Source of the DNA: Diplonema japonicum
Lineage: Eukaryota; Euglenozoa; Diplonemea; Diplonemida; Diplonemidae
Length of the DNA stretch: 64,000 nt
Assembly: GCA_964019335.1 (NCBI GenBank)
Contig: OZ025692.1
Span: 69,501-133,500 of the forward strand
Direction: 5' to 3'
The notes beneath the pieces were generated by a model. The model did no database searches and was not told the origin of the DNA. It saw only the letters and a list, made by a program, of their open reading frames with translations. The position numbers were made by a program, and so were the translations under genes. Below are positions 50,601-60,721 of the stretch, one piece after another (the stretch's first letter is position 1; the number at the start of each line of letters is the position of its first letter).

Positions 50601-53600
50601 ATTGCCAGTAACGGTCGCACACGCGCTCTTCTCTTGCAAGTCACAGACTGCCGATTCCAGTTCTGTCATTTTTTGAGTCTGCGTTCCCATCATGGAGCTC
50701 AGCTGGCTCTTGATCTGATTGGGCAACTGCAATTGCACTACGCTCTTCAACTGTGAAGGGAGCTGCGACTGCAAGTGCGTCTGGATCTGCGAAGGTAGCT
50801 GACTCCGCAGCTGGCTTTGCACGTTACTCTGCGCTTGCGACGCGACCTGGCTTTTGATCTGGCTCTGTAAATAACTCGTGACTTGAGAGAGCTGACTCTG
50901 GATGGCCTCAGGTATCTGTGACTGGAGCTGGGTTTCCACCTCCGTTTGGACGTGAGAAGGAAGTTGGGTCTGCAATTGGCTATGCACAGCCGACTGTACT
51001 TGCGTTGGGAGCTGGCTCTGCAACTCTGTCTGTACCTGAGTCTGCACAGTGCTCTCCATGCGGTCGGGGTCATGGAAACTACTTTCCTGCTGCTGCGGCT
51101 GGACAGGCTGACTATGCTCTGCACGTATTTGGCTCTTGATCTGTGAGGGGAGCTGGCTCTGCAATTGGCCGTGCACCAAACTTGCCACTTGCGTTGGTAG
51201 CTGGTTCTCAAGCTGCGTGTGTACCTGCGACGGCAGCTGACTCTGCAGCTGAAGTTTAACTTGACTCTGCACCTCCGCAGGCACTAAATTCTGAACTTGG
51301 CTTTTGACCTGCCCTGGTAACTGACTCTGTAACACCGAAATTTCCTCAGAAGGCAGCTGGCTCTGCTGCAGCTGGCTGACTTGACTCTGCAAGAGACCGA
51401 ACTGCGAGATGCTCGGGTGCATGCTGACTGATTTCTGTACCAGGCCAGGTACTTCTAGCTCTACTTGGTTTTGCACTTGGCTTCTGATGACACTCTGGAG
51501 CTCTCCTTGGATCTGACCCTGAATCTGGCTAACATGCCCCTGGATAGCAGACTGGAGCTGACTTTGAACCTGACTCTGGATTTGACTGGGCAGCTTACTC
51601 TCCAAGTTTACCACCTGATTCTTGAGATCGCTAGTATCAGTTTCCTGGTGTGGTACACTGGCACGGCTCTGCATTGGTGTGAATTGCGCACTGGTGTATT
51701 TCTGCACTTGTGAAGGTATTTCAAGCAATATTTGTCCTTGGAGCTCGCCCTTAAGCTGGTTTTGAAGTTGGCCCTGTATTTCGCTTTTCAGCTTTGGCAC
51801 CATGCTCTGCAGCTGACTCTGAATCTGGCTGGGGAGAGCACCCTGTACCTGACTCTGAATCTGTCCAGGCAACGTGTTTTGAAGTTGGTTGATCTGGCTT
51901 TGCATTTGACTCTCGCGATCGACGTTGCTAGGTGGGCTTTGCATGGCAATGTTAGGGTGGGTGTTCACCGACTTCATGACCTGAACAGGTACTTCCGACG
52001 CAACTTGCTGTTGTACCTGTTGCTGCACTTGCTCGCGGATTTCATGTTGAAGCTCATGTTGTAGCAGCCGCACTTGGGTTTGGACCTGAGAAGGAATGTC
52101 GTGCTGAATCTCGTTTTGAAGCTGCCTTACGTGACTTTGAACCTGAGAAGGAATCTCATGCTGAATTTCATTTTGAAGCTGCCGCACTTGGCTTTGAACT
52201 TGCGAGGGGATGGCTGTCTGGATAGTCTGCATTGTGCTCTGCAGCTGCTCCTCTGCCATGTTCATTGTTCGGCTTTGTGCTGGTGTAAGAGGTGAAGCAG
52301 GTGGGGCATGCATGCTCACAGACTTCTGCACATGGCTAGGTAATTCCAAGTTGATCTGGTCGCGGAGATCCGAACGCACATCGTTCTTCATCTGCCGCAG
52401 CTTGTCCTGCATCGAGAGCTCCAGCTGCTGGAACTTGTTCCTCATCTCTAGCTCGTCCTGCATCTTGCTTGTCTGTGGAACAAAACTCTGAAGCCCCATC
52501 TGCGAAACTGTGTGAATAGACCGCTCCATCTCAGTCATTCTGCTGTTCAGTTGGTTCTGCATCTCGTTCTTCAGTTGCTGCACCTCGCTCCTCATCTGCT
52601 GGAGCTGGCCGGGAATCTGCTGCTGTTTGTCGAGTTGACCCTGCATTATTTCCACCTGACCTTGCAGGCTACCCTCATTTGTCTGCCTGCTGGGCATGGG
52701 GCTAAACTCATGCAGTTCCATGTTCATGTTAGACTGCTGCATTTGTTGAGCAACTTCTGCTGTTATTTCGCTTCTCAGCTGGCTTTTGATATGTTCCACC
52801 TGGCCGGGAAGGGTAGACCCGATCTGTCGCTCGACTTCGCTGGTGACGTTTGCGCTTATCTGCTCTGCAACCTGCTGCCCGTCAAGAATGCTCTGGGTAG
52901 CGGTCACAGCAGCGGCCTCCAACTCCTGTTTGCTTGCAATACTCGAGTTGGGGGTGACGCCTGGGGACCTGCTCGGGTGGCTTGCCATCAGCATGCTAGG
53001 GTTGGCCGACAGTTGGTTGGTCACTTCATGTCTCACCATGGGGGGCACTTGGTTGTTGATTTCACTCTGGACTTTGCTCACTACCAACACAGGAATGTCT
53101 GAAGCTAGTACACCCTCGAGCTGGTTCTGAACCATTAAAGGTAACTGCGTGCTGATCTGCGACTTCACCTCCTGCGGCAGCGCAGTCGATATCCTATGTT
53201 CGATTTCATTCACAGACTGCTGGCTGGGCATGGTTGTAACAGAGGTCTGTATGCTCCTTAGCATTGCCGTGTTCCGACTTATCATTTCGACTTCTTGTTC
53301 CAGGTTTTTAATCTTTTCTATCTGGGGCTGAACGTGTTCGGAGACCACCTGTTCTACTGGCTTTTCGTCTCGGTTCGACGGCGAAGCAGCTTCGAGACCT
53401 GTAACGCAAAGATCGATCTTGTCTCGAAGGTCGTTGGTTTTCTTCAGCTCCTGTTCCATCACCATTTCAAGATTTGACAAGCGTTGGCTGATTGCAGCTT
53501 CCTTCTCACTCTCCTCGCTTTCTGGCCATGCTGCCGACCCGCGGATCTCAGCGGGATTGGTATCCCAACTAATAACTGACCCTTTCCTGCTTCGTGAAGG

Positions 53601-54074
53601 TTTCCCCACACTCCTGCTCTGGGTTGGGCTTTTACTGGGCTGGACGACAGGGTCGGCAGTCCTGCCCAGAGCTTCTTCAATCAGCCTGCTGACTTGCGAC
53701 AGCATGTCATCCCTAAACCGGTCAAACAAATTACCTGCGGCCTCTTCAGCGCACACGACGGCCCGTGATACTTCCCTCTCTATCTTGTGGATCTGCCCCT
53801 TCAGTATCCCAATCTCTTCGTTCTTCTCTCTTGACCCAAACGTCATTGCCTCCACAGCATCGATCCGTGCATGTAGCAATGCGATATCCCCATGGTCGTC
53901 ATGCCTCACGAGCGGCTCCCGCTTTCTCACGGGTGATATGTTCCGCAAGCTTCCTGCTCCAGATATTGACCCCCCTTGCCTGCTGGCCCATATATCGATC
54001 GCCTTCATCCTCCCGGTACTCCCGGGTACAGAACCAGGTCCCTGACCACCCGTCCCCATCCCCCATCGTTCCAT
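47655..54074 (-). CDS. Giant repetitive coiled-coil protein (2139 residues)
   Basis: Single uninterrupted exon of 6.4 kb. Residues 1-200 are mixed with Ser/Pro and start MERWGMGTGGQGPG. Residues about 250-1150 are a Gln/Ser/Leu/Val repeat with the theme LQSQLPSQVQ, recurring at roughly 12 residues with small inserts and occasional QKSVSMHP interruptions. Residues about 1180-2000 change to an 11-residue (hendecad) theme such as AVEEQMLQRVT / SVEERLVPRIK / AMEDQIVPRIK, including four 19-residue tandem repeats. The product should be a very long filament-like rod, plausibly cytoskeletal or basal-body/rootlet-associated. I know no family with this pair of repeats. No membrane segment or catalytic domain is visible. 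Confidence 0.8.
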   Translation of the reverse strand: MERWGMGTGGQGPGSVPGSTGRMKAIDIWASRQGGSISGAGSLRNISPVRKREPLVRHDDHGDIALLHARIDAVEAMTFGSREKNEEIGILKGQIHKIEREVSRAVVCAEEAAGNLFDRFRDDMLSQVSRLIEEALGRTADPVVQPSKSPTQSRSVGKPSRSRKGSVISWDTNPAEIRGSAAWPESEESEKEAAISQRLSNLEMVMEQELKKTNDLRDKIDLCVTGLEAASPSNRDEKPVEQVVSEHVQPQIEKIKNLEQEVEMISRNTAMLRSIQTSVTTMPSQQSVNEIEHRISTALPQEVKSQISTQLPLMVQNQLEGVLASDIPVLVVSKVQSEINNQVPPMVRHEVTNQLSANPSMLMASHPSRSPGVTPNSSIASKQELEAAAVTATQSILDGQQVAEQISANVTSEVERQIGSTLPGQVEHIKSQLRSEITAEVAQQMQQSNMNMELHEFSPMPSRQTNEGSLQGQVEIMQGQLDKQQQIPGQLQQMRSEVQQLKNEMQNQLNSRMTEMERSIHTVSQMGLQSFVPQTSKMQDELEMRNKFQQLELSMQDKLRQMKNDVRSDLRDQINLELPSHVQKSVSMHAPPASPLTPAQSRTMNMAEEQLQSTMQTIQTAIPSQVQSQVRQLQNEIQHEIPSQVQSHVRQLQNEIQHDIPSQVQTQVRLLQHELQHEIREQVQQQVQQQVASEVPVQVMKSVNTHPNIAMQSPPSNVDRESQMQSQINQLQNTLPGQIQSQVQGALPSQIQSQLQSMVPKLKSEIQGQLQNQLKGELQGQILLEIPSQVQKYTSAQFTPMQSRASVPHQETDTSDLKNQVVNLESKLPSQIQSQVQSQLQSAIQGHVSQIQGQIQGELQSVIRSQVQNQVELEVPGLVQKSVSMHPSISQFGLLQSQVSQLQQSQLPSEEISVLQSQLPGQVKSQVQNLVPAEVQSQVKLQLQSQLPSQVHTQLENQLPTQVASLVHGQLQSQLPSQIKSQIRAEHSQPVQPQQQESSFHDPDRMESTVQTQVQTELQSQLPTQVQSAVHSQLQTQLPSHVQTEVETQLQSQIPEAIQSQLSQVTSYLQSQIKSQVASQAQSNVQSQLRSQLPSQIQTHLQSQLPSQLKSVVQLQLPNQIKSQLSSMMGTQTQKMTELESAVCDLQEKSACATVTGNPEAIKSISTLEERVQGLEMSSVWQPPPPPPSRPAETVAPKDLQVLNNRIAQMEQEMQVKVTLGKELGDIASRVASIEAAPKVAELERNLNRRIDEIVDNQSNASTIAGRFDSMEMSASAANMKRRLDTFEVQTSKISEVQSAHKSVIQRLVALESAPVQQDIKRRLDDLADTKGMLSVLSARMETVEEATAVAKLEREVTRYVSEGVQPLSSKVEDVERQVGEVERRVTQRLDQASNSKINAATIAARLDNLDASLSTCFQLQKRVEELDRNTVKLSTVDDRLLPRVKAVEETLLPRIIALENNIPKILNMEDQLPRLAAMEDQIVPRIKAVEEQMLQRVTSVEERLVPRIKEVETEVPRIKLFFESQLPAMKANEEAVRSKIKAVEDSVGPKLRSVESQLLPKIRQSEDHLGQKLLGLEERILPRVQHLEENSFKNYENHMSTRTIDDQVVSHLSILEDRLLPRLQAVEISISKVADDSLPQLARDVDRRMSRVEDDLPKLKSVEEQVSRRTSHIEETILPNSLGVLADQLTSRISAVEDQMRGHVSQPEMRSVQEAVQYIEEKMARGVLVSDDMIPRISVVEDKLRNITQQDSAPRLYAVEEAVRNISQQDSIPRLQAVEEAVRTIAQQHSAPRLQAVEETLMNIAQQDSAPRLQAVESAMRNIEESFQNKMSTVEHSIDPRMSMLEDRVRAVDSVSAVMPQKIQDIEESVRALQQEQQKLAGVEQKVSHVETDLPERVSEVEQMLSTRMTSVEQTMTPWVKSMEEQLMPWVASVEEHVIPRIKVIEDHALDSRLKAVEESLMPRLKGVEDAVPGLQKLIPKVKSIEKKVIPLHEMPPKMKALEDMIYPLVKVVEEQVIPRVASVEKAMPDLKGILSSISALRKECAKESDGDLSAAVQRLQSGLVAVAAQQEVTKEECAMVCSSLKNDFATLARGHQFPRHESTHSSQVTAAGPFQQAQQAALRNAQQSNRISPSRRI
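48611..48850 (-). repeat. 57-bp coding tandem repeat, four units
   Basis: Within the giant coiled-coil gene, about four units encode PRL(Y/Q)AVEEAVRNIAQQDSA (19 residues each). Third-position differences are present between units, but stretches such as tcctccacggcctg are shared, indicating recent duplication. Confidence 0.8.
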
Positions 54075-54160
54075 TTATCCGGCCTCCTGTGGTGAGTTGG
54101 TAAAGGTAGATATGTGATATGCTGCTGGATAAATAAAAGCTCTTACAACAGTACACTATC

Positions 54161-55754
54161 CTATGTTTCATTGTGTTTCCGCTTAGGGGCCTCCCATGAC
54201 CATTTTTGACGTACGCATTCGCCCGTTGTATCCCACTTGAAATGCCGCTGTTCCGAGTCGCCGAGTGCCCTGACCTTCTCTTGGAATTCGTCATACTGCG
54301 TCTGGTTGAGGATGGCCCGGAACCTCACGTCCATCCCGCTGCCCTTTATATAGGGAAGCCTGTCGGGCTGCATTCTTGAGGGGAACACCATGTCGACCTC
54401 GCCCCAATCCTCCCAGTTGACCTTGTCCAAGAAGAAGGTCGCAGGGCACACTCTTGAAGCATCGACACGGTAGACGTTCCCAAATATGATATGTGTGTCG
54501 ATGTGGTTGTGGACACCGGGGTGAGAACACTTGGGGCACTTCAGCCATAAAGTGTGCGCCCACTCAGAGCTGTTGTCTGACGCGATGTATATGGTGCCCT
54601 TTCGCTTCAACAATGAGGCTGCGACGGCGCGGATCTCCTTCTTGATAAGTGTGCGCATTTGTTTCAGCTTGTCCTTTGGATGCCTTGGAGTGAACTCCTT
54701 GAACGCCGTCGTCGTCATAAGCCGCTCGCGGAACTCGGCAACATTGATGGTGATGTTTCTGCTCAACGAACCATCCATGCAATACTTGCTAATCGCGTCA
54801 TCAAGAAGGTCGTAACACCACTGAACGGCGAAGGGGTCTTTGAGATAGCTTTCCCTCGCATTCGAGTAGGATGCCATGGCCTTGCCCTGAAGTGCACTGT
54901 CCATCGCTGCTTTTGTCATACAACCACCGTTTTTGTGCAGTTCGCTGTTCCAGTCCATGCACACCAACGCACGATGGGCTTCTTGTAGAGATTTGTCGAA
55001 CAGCAATGCAACACTAGGGGGGTTCGGGTCGCTGAACAGGGGGATCTGCACGGTCACTGAGTATTCGTTTGACGCTTTGTTGGGGTCGTTGAGCATCCTC
55101 TTAGTGAAGACGGATGTAAATGATTCCTCCGGGTTCTTTGTATCAATGCGTCTGCTGTTAAGGTTGGTGACACGGGAACCTGAACACAGCATTGTGCAGT
55201 CACCGTCAGCAGAAGGGACTTGTTGTTGGAGCTTCACAAGCGCACAACCTTCCTCGAGCTCGCTGACGACAACACCAGTGTGCTTGACGAAGTGCATTTC
55301 TATGCCAAGGTTGCATGTTAAAGGTATTTTAGGTATCAACACCTCGGACGCATAGAAAGTTAAGCGAACATCGATCGGCACAAGTGCAACCACAGCCCTC
55401 ATGAGGTCGTTGATATGCGGCTCAACAAGCCCACCGCATGCAACCTCTTTCCCTTGGTATCCGAGCGTGTATAAGATCGGCCTTGCCTTGATGAACTGTT
55501 CTGTGTTTACGCCCATTTCCTCTAATTTGTCCTTCACCAAGCTCCCAGTTGACCCGAATCGTACAGTGCCCCTCCCGTCATACAGAGGCACGATCCCAAG
55601 CTTCTTTCGTGTTTCCGTGAAGCGTACAGATATCTGTTGCGGTGCTTTCCCCCGCCCTTTTATCTTCTCATACCGAAATACAGTATCTGTGGTCCAATGC
55701 AATGCTTTTGCATTCTAACTCCTTTCTGATTGCAACAGGCAGCTCGCCTGCCAT
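54161..55754 (-). CDS. Hypothetical protein, 517 residues, two exons
   Basis: Exon 1 (55754-55674) encodes MAGELPVAIRKELECKSIAL and on to DHRYCIS. A 40-nt intron (55673-55634, GTATGAG...GCAACAG) joins in phase to exon 2 ISVRFTETRKKLG. The long second frame has no ATG of its own near its 5' end, which supports this first exon. The protein is globular without membrane segments. A possible metal site lies near the C-terminus (CPKCSHPGVHNHIDTH). Other conserved-looking parts are VPLYDGRGTVRFGSTGSLV and FSDPNPPSVALLFDKSLQEAHRALVC. I do not recognise the family. It sits 86 nt upstream of the giant coiled-coil gene. Confidence 0.75.
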
Positions 55755-55898
55755 TGTTAATATCTGGAAGATTGAGTTTAAAAAAAAAAAAAGAGTAGAA
55801 GGGGGGGAAAAACGCATGGAAACAAAAAAAAAAAAGAAAAAACTCTGTTCGGACTTTTTTTAAGGGATGATTCCCCCTCCCTCTCTCCCCTTTCTTGT

Positions 55899-58327
55899 CT
55901 ACCGCGAGAAGGCGTGCAACGGCTTCTGTCTCTCTTTCCCCCCGTCTTTACCTTCTCCAAAGCGAGCGTTACGGGAACGCTGCACCTGCTGTTGTACCTC
56001 ATTGGTGACTTTGCTGAGGAAGGTTTCCTGTGGTGATAAAATATAGTGATACTGTTTTATACCGCAGGTGGAGCAGCTTGCTCTGTGATGTAGGTGTCTT
56101 GTTGGGACGTTGCTGCAGGCAGTTCGACAGCTGCCTCTGAGGGCGTCATGGCTAACGGGTCTTCCGAAGCTTCCTCCCATGTGGCCTCAGGAGTGTCTGA
56201 CGAACTGGGTTCTTCCACGGGGTAGGAGGCAGGACCCCAATGGATGTCACGGGAGAGCTGCTGTTGCGATGTGATATTACGCTGTTTGCCAGCTGCAAAG
56301 GCGACAAAAGTAGAGTCGTCTTCCAAGGATGGCTGTTCATAGTCGTCTGCGCCCTGATGCCCGCAGCTGCTGTCCTTCACTTCTTGTACTGCGTTTCGTA
56401 TCCGCTGTTCGATCGACATTTCCATCGTTTTCACCTCTGTCACCGCATCTGCCGTCAACGCGTTCTCCCTGCTGTCACCGCCGGTCACCATCATCACCTC
56501 TTCTTCACGTTCACCAAGAAGCTTTCTCTCCTCGCTTACATACTTCTTGTCTCCCCTGTGCCAGTCCAGCTCATCCTCTTTTAGAATAAACTCATCACGC
56601 TTCTCTTCTATCATTTTCACCTCCTCCGCGCTGACCGCCTTCTTCAGCTCTTCTTCCAACAGCATCAAATAATTCTTCCTCCTCAGATCTCGCTGCACGA
56701 CGTACTCTTCCTCTCCAAAGAAATTGTCCATCCCCATTGAATCCATCTCTGAAACTGTCATCTCCGCTTTTCGTTCCACGGGTTCACTCGTTTCGTCCGG
56801 TGCGCCTATAAGATACTCTGCTCCTGCTTCTGTTCTGTCCTCCAGGAGACCCCACCCTCTACCGGGCAGGACACGGGGAGAAATGTAATTTTTGAACCCC
56901 TTGACACCATCAACAGGCGGCTCAAGACCGTGTGCTTTCCAGTATCCCTCTGCAGACCCATACTTCAATATCCACCCCGGTGTGTTCTCTTCCGAGTCGT
57001 CGTCCTTGTTGTAGCCGGAGAATAAAGGCAGAGAAGGGATGTTGAGGCCGCTGTCTGCAGGAAGTTCCCCGTAGGGGTTGGTGCGGTCTCTTGAGACGGG
57101 CACACGAGGCGCATCAGGGTGAGGAAGCTGAGGAGGCGAGTAGTCCACGGGAAGGGGCACGTTGAACTTGATGTCGATGTACTCACGCGCTCTGCTAGTA
57201 GTGGTAGGCGATGGCAGGAAGTCAGGTGCGATATACCGCTTCGGGATCACTTCGTTGGTAGTGCCTGAGTGCCACACAGGGAGCTTCACAGTCTCGCCGG
57301 AGAGAAGACCCTTGCCACGGAGGTAGTTAGACGAAGGGTGCTGCGGCCACCTCCACTTTTCCTCTATGCGCAACAGAAATTCGCGTATTGTTGTAGCGCC
57401 CACAACTACAACACATCCAGAATGTTCCGCATGCTCATCAACCGTGGCAGTGACCATCCCCACTACCCTGCCGTCACGAAGCACGGGCCCCCCGCATGCA
57501 CCCTCGGGCAACGGTTTCTCTGGCTCAATGACAATCAGCTTATCTGAACTTCCATTAATATCCGTAACCACCTTCTTCACAGTGCACCGTGTCACTGAAG
57601 GGTGCATGACGGCGGTGAGTTCCAAAGTGTCATCTGCGGAGTGCCCGTGTACCATCACACGTTCACCCACTTGCAATGGTCTATTGTCAAAGGCAAGCAG
57701 TTGGAAGTGGAATGGGTGGAGCTTCTCTTCTTCGTATTCACTGTAGTCGAACTCCCTAACTCCCAACACGGGCTCCTCAATCTGATGAGTGAAGACCTGC
57801 TCCAAGGTTTCTTCCGTGTCAGCAACAGACGGGTGTAGAACACACACATCGAGATGCCGTGTTTCGTGAGCGTAAGTGAGGTCAGGGACGGTCTTCAGGG
57901 AATGGTGAGAAGGATGCCCTGTTGGGGTTGCCGTGTAGAGAGTGCTTGCAACGTCGTGTTCACCACGGTATTTTAGGAATTCGGTGGGCGAGCCTGTTTG
58001 CTGGCTGTACAGATCGGGGTACCAGAAAGGGTGGATCATGTGATTCACTGTGACGACGTGATATAAAGGCGTCCCTGGCAGATGCCGTCCAATGTGCGGC
58101 ACAGCAAACCAAGACGCTCTGCTCTGCAGCCCGTCATTGAGCTCCCACGGGAGCTTTGCTCTGGCCTCGAGGTATCCTGCGTAGTGCTTCCACCTTTTTT
58201 TGTATCCCGTGATCGGCTTTCTGAGTGTCGTATTGCGCACATACTGTACACTTTCTGCGTACTGCGTGAGTTCGCCGGAACTCACACGAACCGGCACACA
58301 TTGCCGCACCAGACTCCTTCCCAACAT
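55899..58327 (-). CDS. Probable mitochondrial protein with trypsin-fold domain (Cys at nucleophile position), two exons
   Basis: Exon 1 58327-56063, 35-nt intron (56062-56028, GTATAAAA...CCACAG), exon 2 56027-55899 ending HAFSR; 797 residues. The N-terminus MLGRSLVRQCVPVRVSS is basic and amphipathic, a typical mitochondrial presequence. Residues about 125-320 resemble a trypsin/HtrA-like fold: HLDVCVLHP fits the Asp strand (D160), and LPEGACGGPVLRDGRVVGMV fits the GxSGGP nucleophile loop but has Cys278 in place of Ser. The rest is acidic and disordered with long charged helices (MLLEEELKKAVSAEEVKMIEEKRDEF). It may be an inactive scaffold, or a Cys-nucleophile chymotrypsin-fold enzyme. Confidence 0.7.
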
Positions 58328-58379
58328 ATTCGACCTGCCAGTAGGCTAGCTAGTAGAAAACAAAAACTAAACTACACCA

Positions 58380-59791
58380 CTACTCACTTTCCTTCTTGAT
58401 GAATGATGCAACGAAGAACCCCGTATCCGGAGAGTCGGTTGTTGGAGTGAAGCGAATAACATTCTTGCACGCTTCGCTGTTTAACCCAACGCCCTCCAGT
58501 CCTGTATAAGATTGTAATAGGGGGAGGGGGTACAACATACCAGGCTGTCCCAGGTTGTAGTATTGCTCTGTTTTGTCTGTCTTCTCTTCCAAGACCACCT
58601 TCCCTGCGTACTGGTTGAGGAACCACGCCACGTTACTTTCGTTCTCCAGCGGGCAGATCGTGCATGTGCTGTACACGATCCTGGCACCGGGCTTTGCTAA
58701 AGAGAAGGCCACCGCCATCAACCTTCGCTGGTAGTCTGCGAACTGCTCCAACGATTTCATATCAACGTCATGGCACAGCTTGGGCCGCAGCCTGCGTGGT
58801 GTTAAACAGGGCACGGAGTAATATCATACCCAAGGCCGCTGCACGGCGGGTCCAGCATCACTCTGTCGAAGCTTTGCTCCTTCCACTTCTTGGCAGCTTT
58901 GGTGGCATCGTGCTTCACCGCTTCGACAATGGTCATCTATGGAGTTGGGTTTGAACAGCAGCATACCTCCGCTCTGGACACGAGCTGCTTCAAGTCTTCG
59001 AGTCTTTTTGCGCTCCTGTCCAGCGCGACAACAGAACCGGAATTTTCCATCAGGTCGGCGACGTGAATGGTCTTTCCACCGGGCGCAGCGCACATGTCGA
59101 TCACACGCATGCCTGGCTTCGGGTCAAGAAGGATAGGAGGCAACATTGAGGGAATGTTTTGGAGCATGGCTGTGGTGCTGCACACACCGCCCATTGGGGG
59201 ATGGTCCACCAGTCTGTGAGTGATTCTTATGGCTGTCCCTGAAGCGTTCGGCTTGATGATATCCGCACGGGGCATGGTCGAGACACCCACTGCGATCAAG
59301 ACAAAAGCGTCCTCGCTTGCGACGCAAAGGTCCCTGTCGATCATCTCGCCCTTCAGGGGGATCGTTGCCTTGGTCCTCGGGATCATAACGTTCAACTGCA
59401 TGTCAACATCAAATTTCGTTGTGCTTCCCAACACACCAGGGGCGAAGATGTCAGCGCCTCTCAGGATGGCCTCCCCGCACCTTGTGTCGACCACAACGGT
59501 GTTCACGCACTTCGGCAGCTCTTCCTTCTTGCCGGGGCTAATGACGATACAGTTCTTCACGAACGGGTGCACGTCTACCTTGCGTGCACCCACCACGTTC
59601 TGCACTTCCTTTAACATTTGTACCATGTCGTCTGTTGACCGAAAGGTCCTCAGTGTCGTCACGTTCGGTGGCATCCTCATCGTGATGCTTAGCGCCTTCA
59701 GCACATCCTCGCCATACCACTTCACGAACTGCTCGTGCACCTCGTCATTGGTAAATAGACGCTCTGCCGTCGCCCATTTTACGAAGTCCAT
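58380..59791 (-). CDS. NSUN6: NSUN6-type RNA m5C methyltransferase, three exons
   Basis: Exons 59791-58967, 58936-58830, 58791-58380, with introns of 30 and 38 nt (both GTATG...AG) and consistent phases; 447 residues from MDFVKWATAERLF. An upstream ATG at 59851 is in frame but overlaps the preceding gene, and a pyrimidine tract with AG lies between the two ATGs. A PUA domain (VNTVVVDTRCGEAILRGADIFAPGVLG) is inserted before the Rossmann core, as in NSUN6. Core motifs: VIDMCAAPGGKTIHVA (SAM), VALDRSAKRLEDL, DRVMLDPPCSGLGLRPKL (PC motif spanning intron 2) and YSTCTICPLENESNVAW (catalytic TC motif). Both catalytic Cys are present. In animals and archaea the family methylates tRNA near the acceptor end. 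Confidence 0.93.
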
Positions 59792-59838
59792 CACCCTCCT
59801 GGTCTGCCTCTTGGGTAATGGAAACACAATAAAAGCTA

Positions 59839-60555
59839 TCACTCCTTCCATGGCGCAGGCTGTATCCTGTACGCCGTTTCTATCTTGCAAACCACCGCAA
59901 CCATCGTGTCAGTTGTCACATCAAACACCTCCCACCATGGTGCCTCGTCCGGGTACTGTTTGCCTGCCTTGCGCAGAGCAAGGTAGACGCACCCTGTGGC
60001 TATTTCATGTGGGTAAAAGTGGACGCAGGCATCCGTGCGGAGGGAGTCAGTGAGGTACCCCCAGGCATGCTGAAGGATGGCGACCTCCTCTTTCAGCACC
60101 TCATCGAGGTAGAATACTATGTATTTATAAGGGTCTTCCACTTCCATGTGGAAGCCGAGGTAACGGAGGAGCCGTCGCTCTTCTGCCACAGCTGCCTTCT
60201 TGAAGTCGTTGCAGTATTCTGCGGCAGCGCCTGTTCCGTGTGCTTTCAAGGCTTGGAGAATGCTAGCTACCTCAAGAGGCTTCTTCTCCCTGTCGTCCAG
60301 CTTTGAGGCCAATAATACTACAGCAGCCACCACACCGTCTGCGTCCACGTTCCGCAGCGATGTGACCCACAAATACCTGTGAAGCAGCACTATTGCCCGT
60401 GCTATCGTCACCTGAGGCAGCTCCATTACCACTCCAACCTCTTGCACCAACACGGCACAGTGCGCCCTTGCAGCCATTTCCGCTTCCTCACTGATCCCAT
60501 CTTTCACACTTGGTGAAATTGAGTCCTCATCCAATTTGTACCGAACAGCTTCCAT
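59839..60555 (-). CDS. Cyclin L/K-like transcriptional cyclin
   Basis: The protein has 238 residues. Two cyclin folds are visible. The first has ELPQVTIARAIVLLHRYLWVTSLRNVDADGVVAAVVLLASKLDD, matching the cyclin L/K/T box with its paired-helix and ASK(L)-D/E block. It is followed by EERRLLRYLGFHMEVEDPYKYIVFYLDEV. The second includes ATGCVYLALRKAGKQYPDEAPWWEVFDV, the A..C(I/V)YLA.R block. These cyclins activate CDK9/11/12-type kinases that phosphorylate RNA polymerase II or splicing factors. No RS domain follows, unlike animal cyclin L. The stop is about 50 nt before the chosen NSUN6 start. Confidence 0.9.
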   Translation of the reverse strand: MEAVRYKLDEDSISPSVKDGISEEAEMAARAHCAVLVQEVGVVMELPQVTIARAIVLLHRYLWVTSLRNVDADGVVAAVVLLASKLDDREKKPLEVASILQALKAHGTGAAAEYCNDFKKAAVAEERRLLRYLGFHMEVEDPYKYIVFYLDEVLKEEVAILQHAWGYLTDSLRTDACVHFYPHEIATGCVYLALRKAGKQYPDEAPWWEVFDVTTDTMVAVVCKIETAYRIQPAPWKE

Positions 60556-60721
60556 GCTGGTTATCTCAAGGGTACTGTGGCAATGTGGACTTCGCTTGAA
60601 TCGAATCGCAAATCGGGAAAGTTAATAAAAAATTTCTTTGCTTATTTCCAAAAACGCCAAAAAAAGGGGGGGTATAAGGGGTGTTACTTAAGAGGGACAA
60701 GGGACACACGGAAGTATATCT

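Noticed and set aside
49450-50676. 408-residue plus-strand frame inside the giant coiled-coil gene
   Set aside because: Ser/Cys-rich antisense shadow of the repeat; no start context or domain.
59839-59890. NSUN6 start further upstream (ATG at 59851 or earlier non-ATG frame)
   Set aside because: It would overlap the cyclin gene; a pyrimidine tract plus AG lies after it, and the ATG at 59791 fits the family N-terminus. Not fully excluded.
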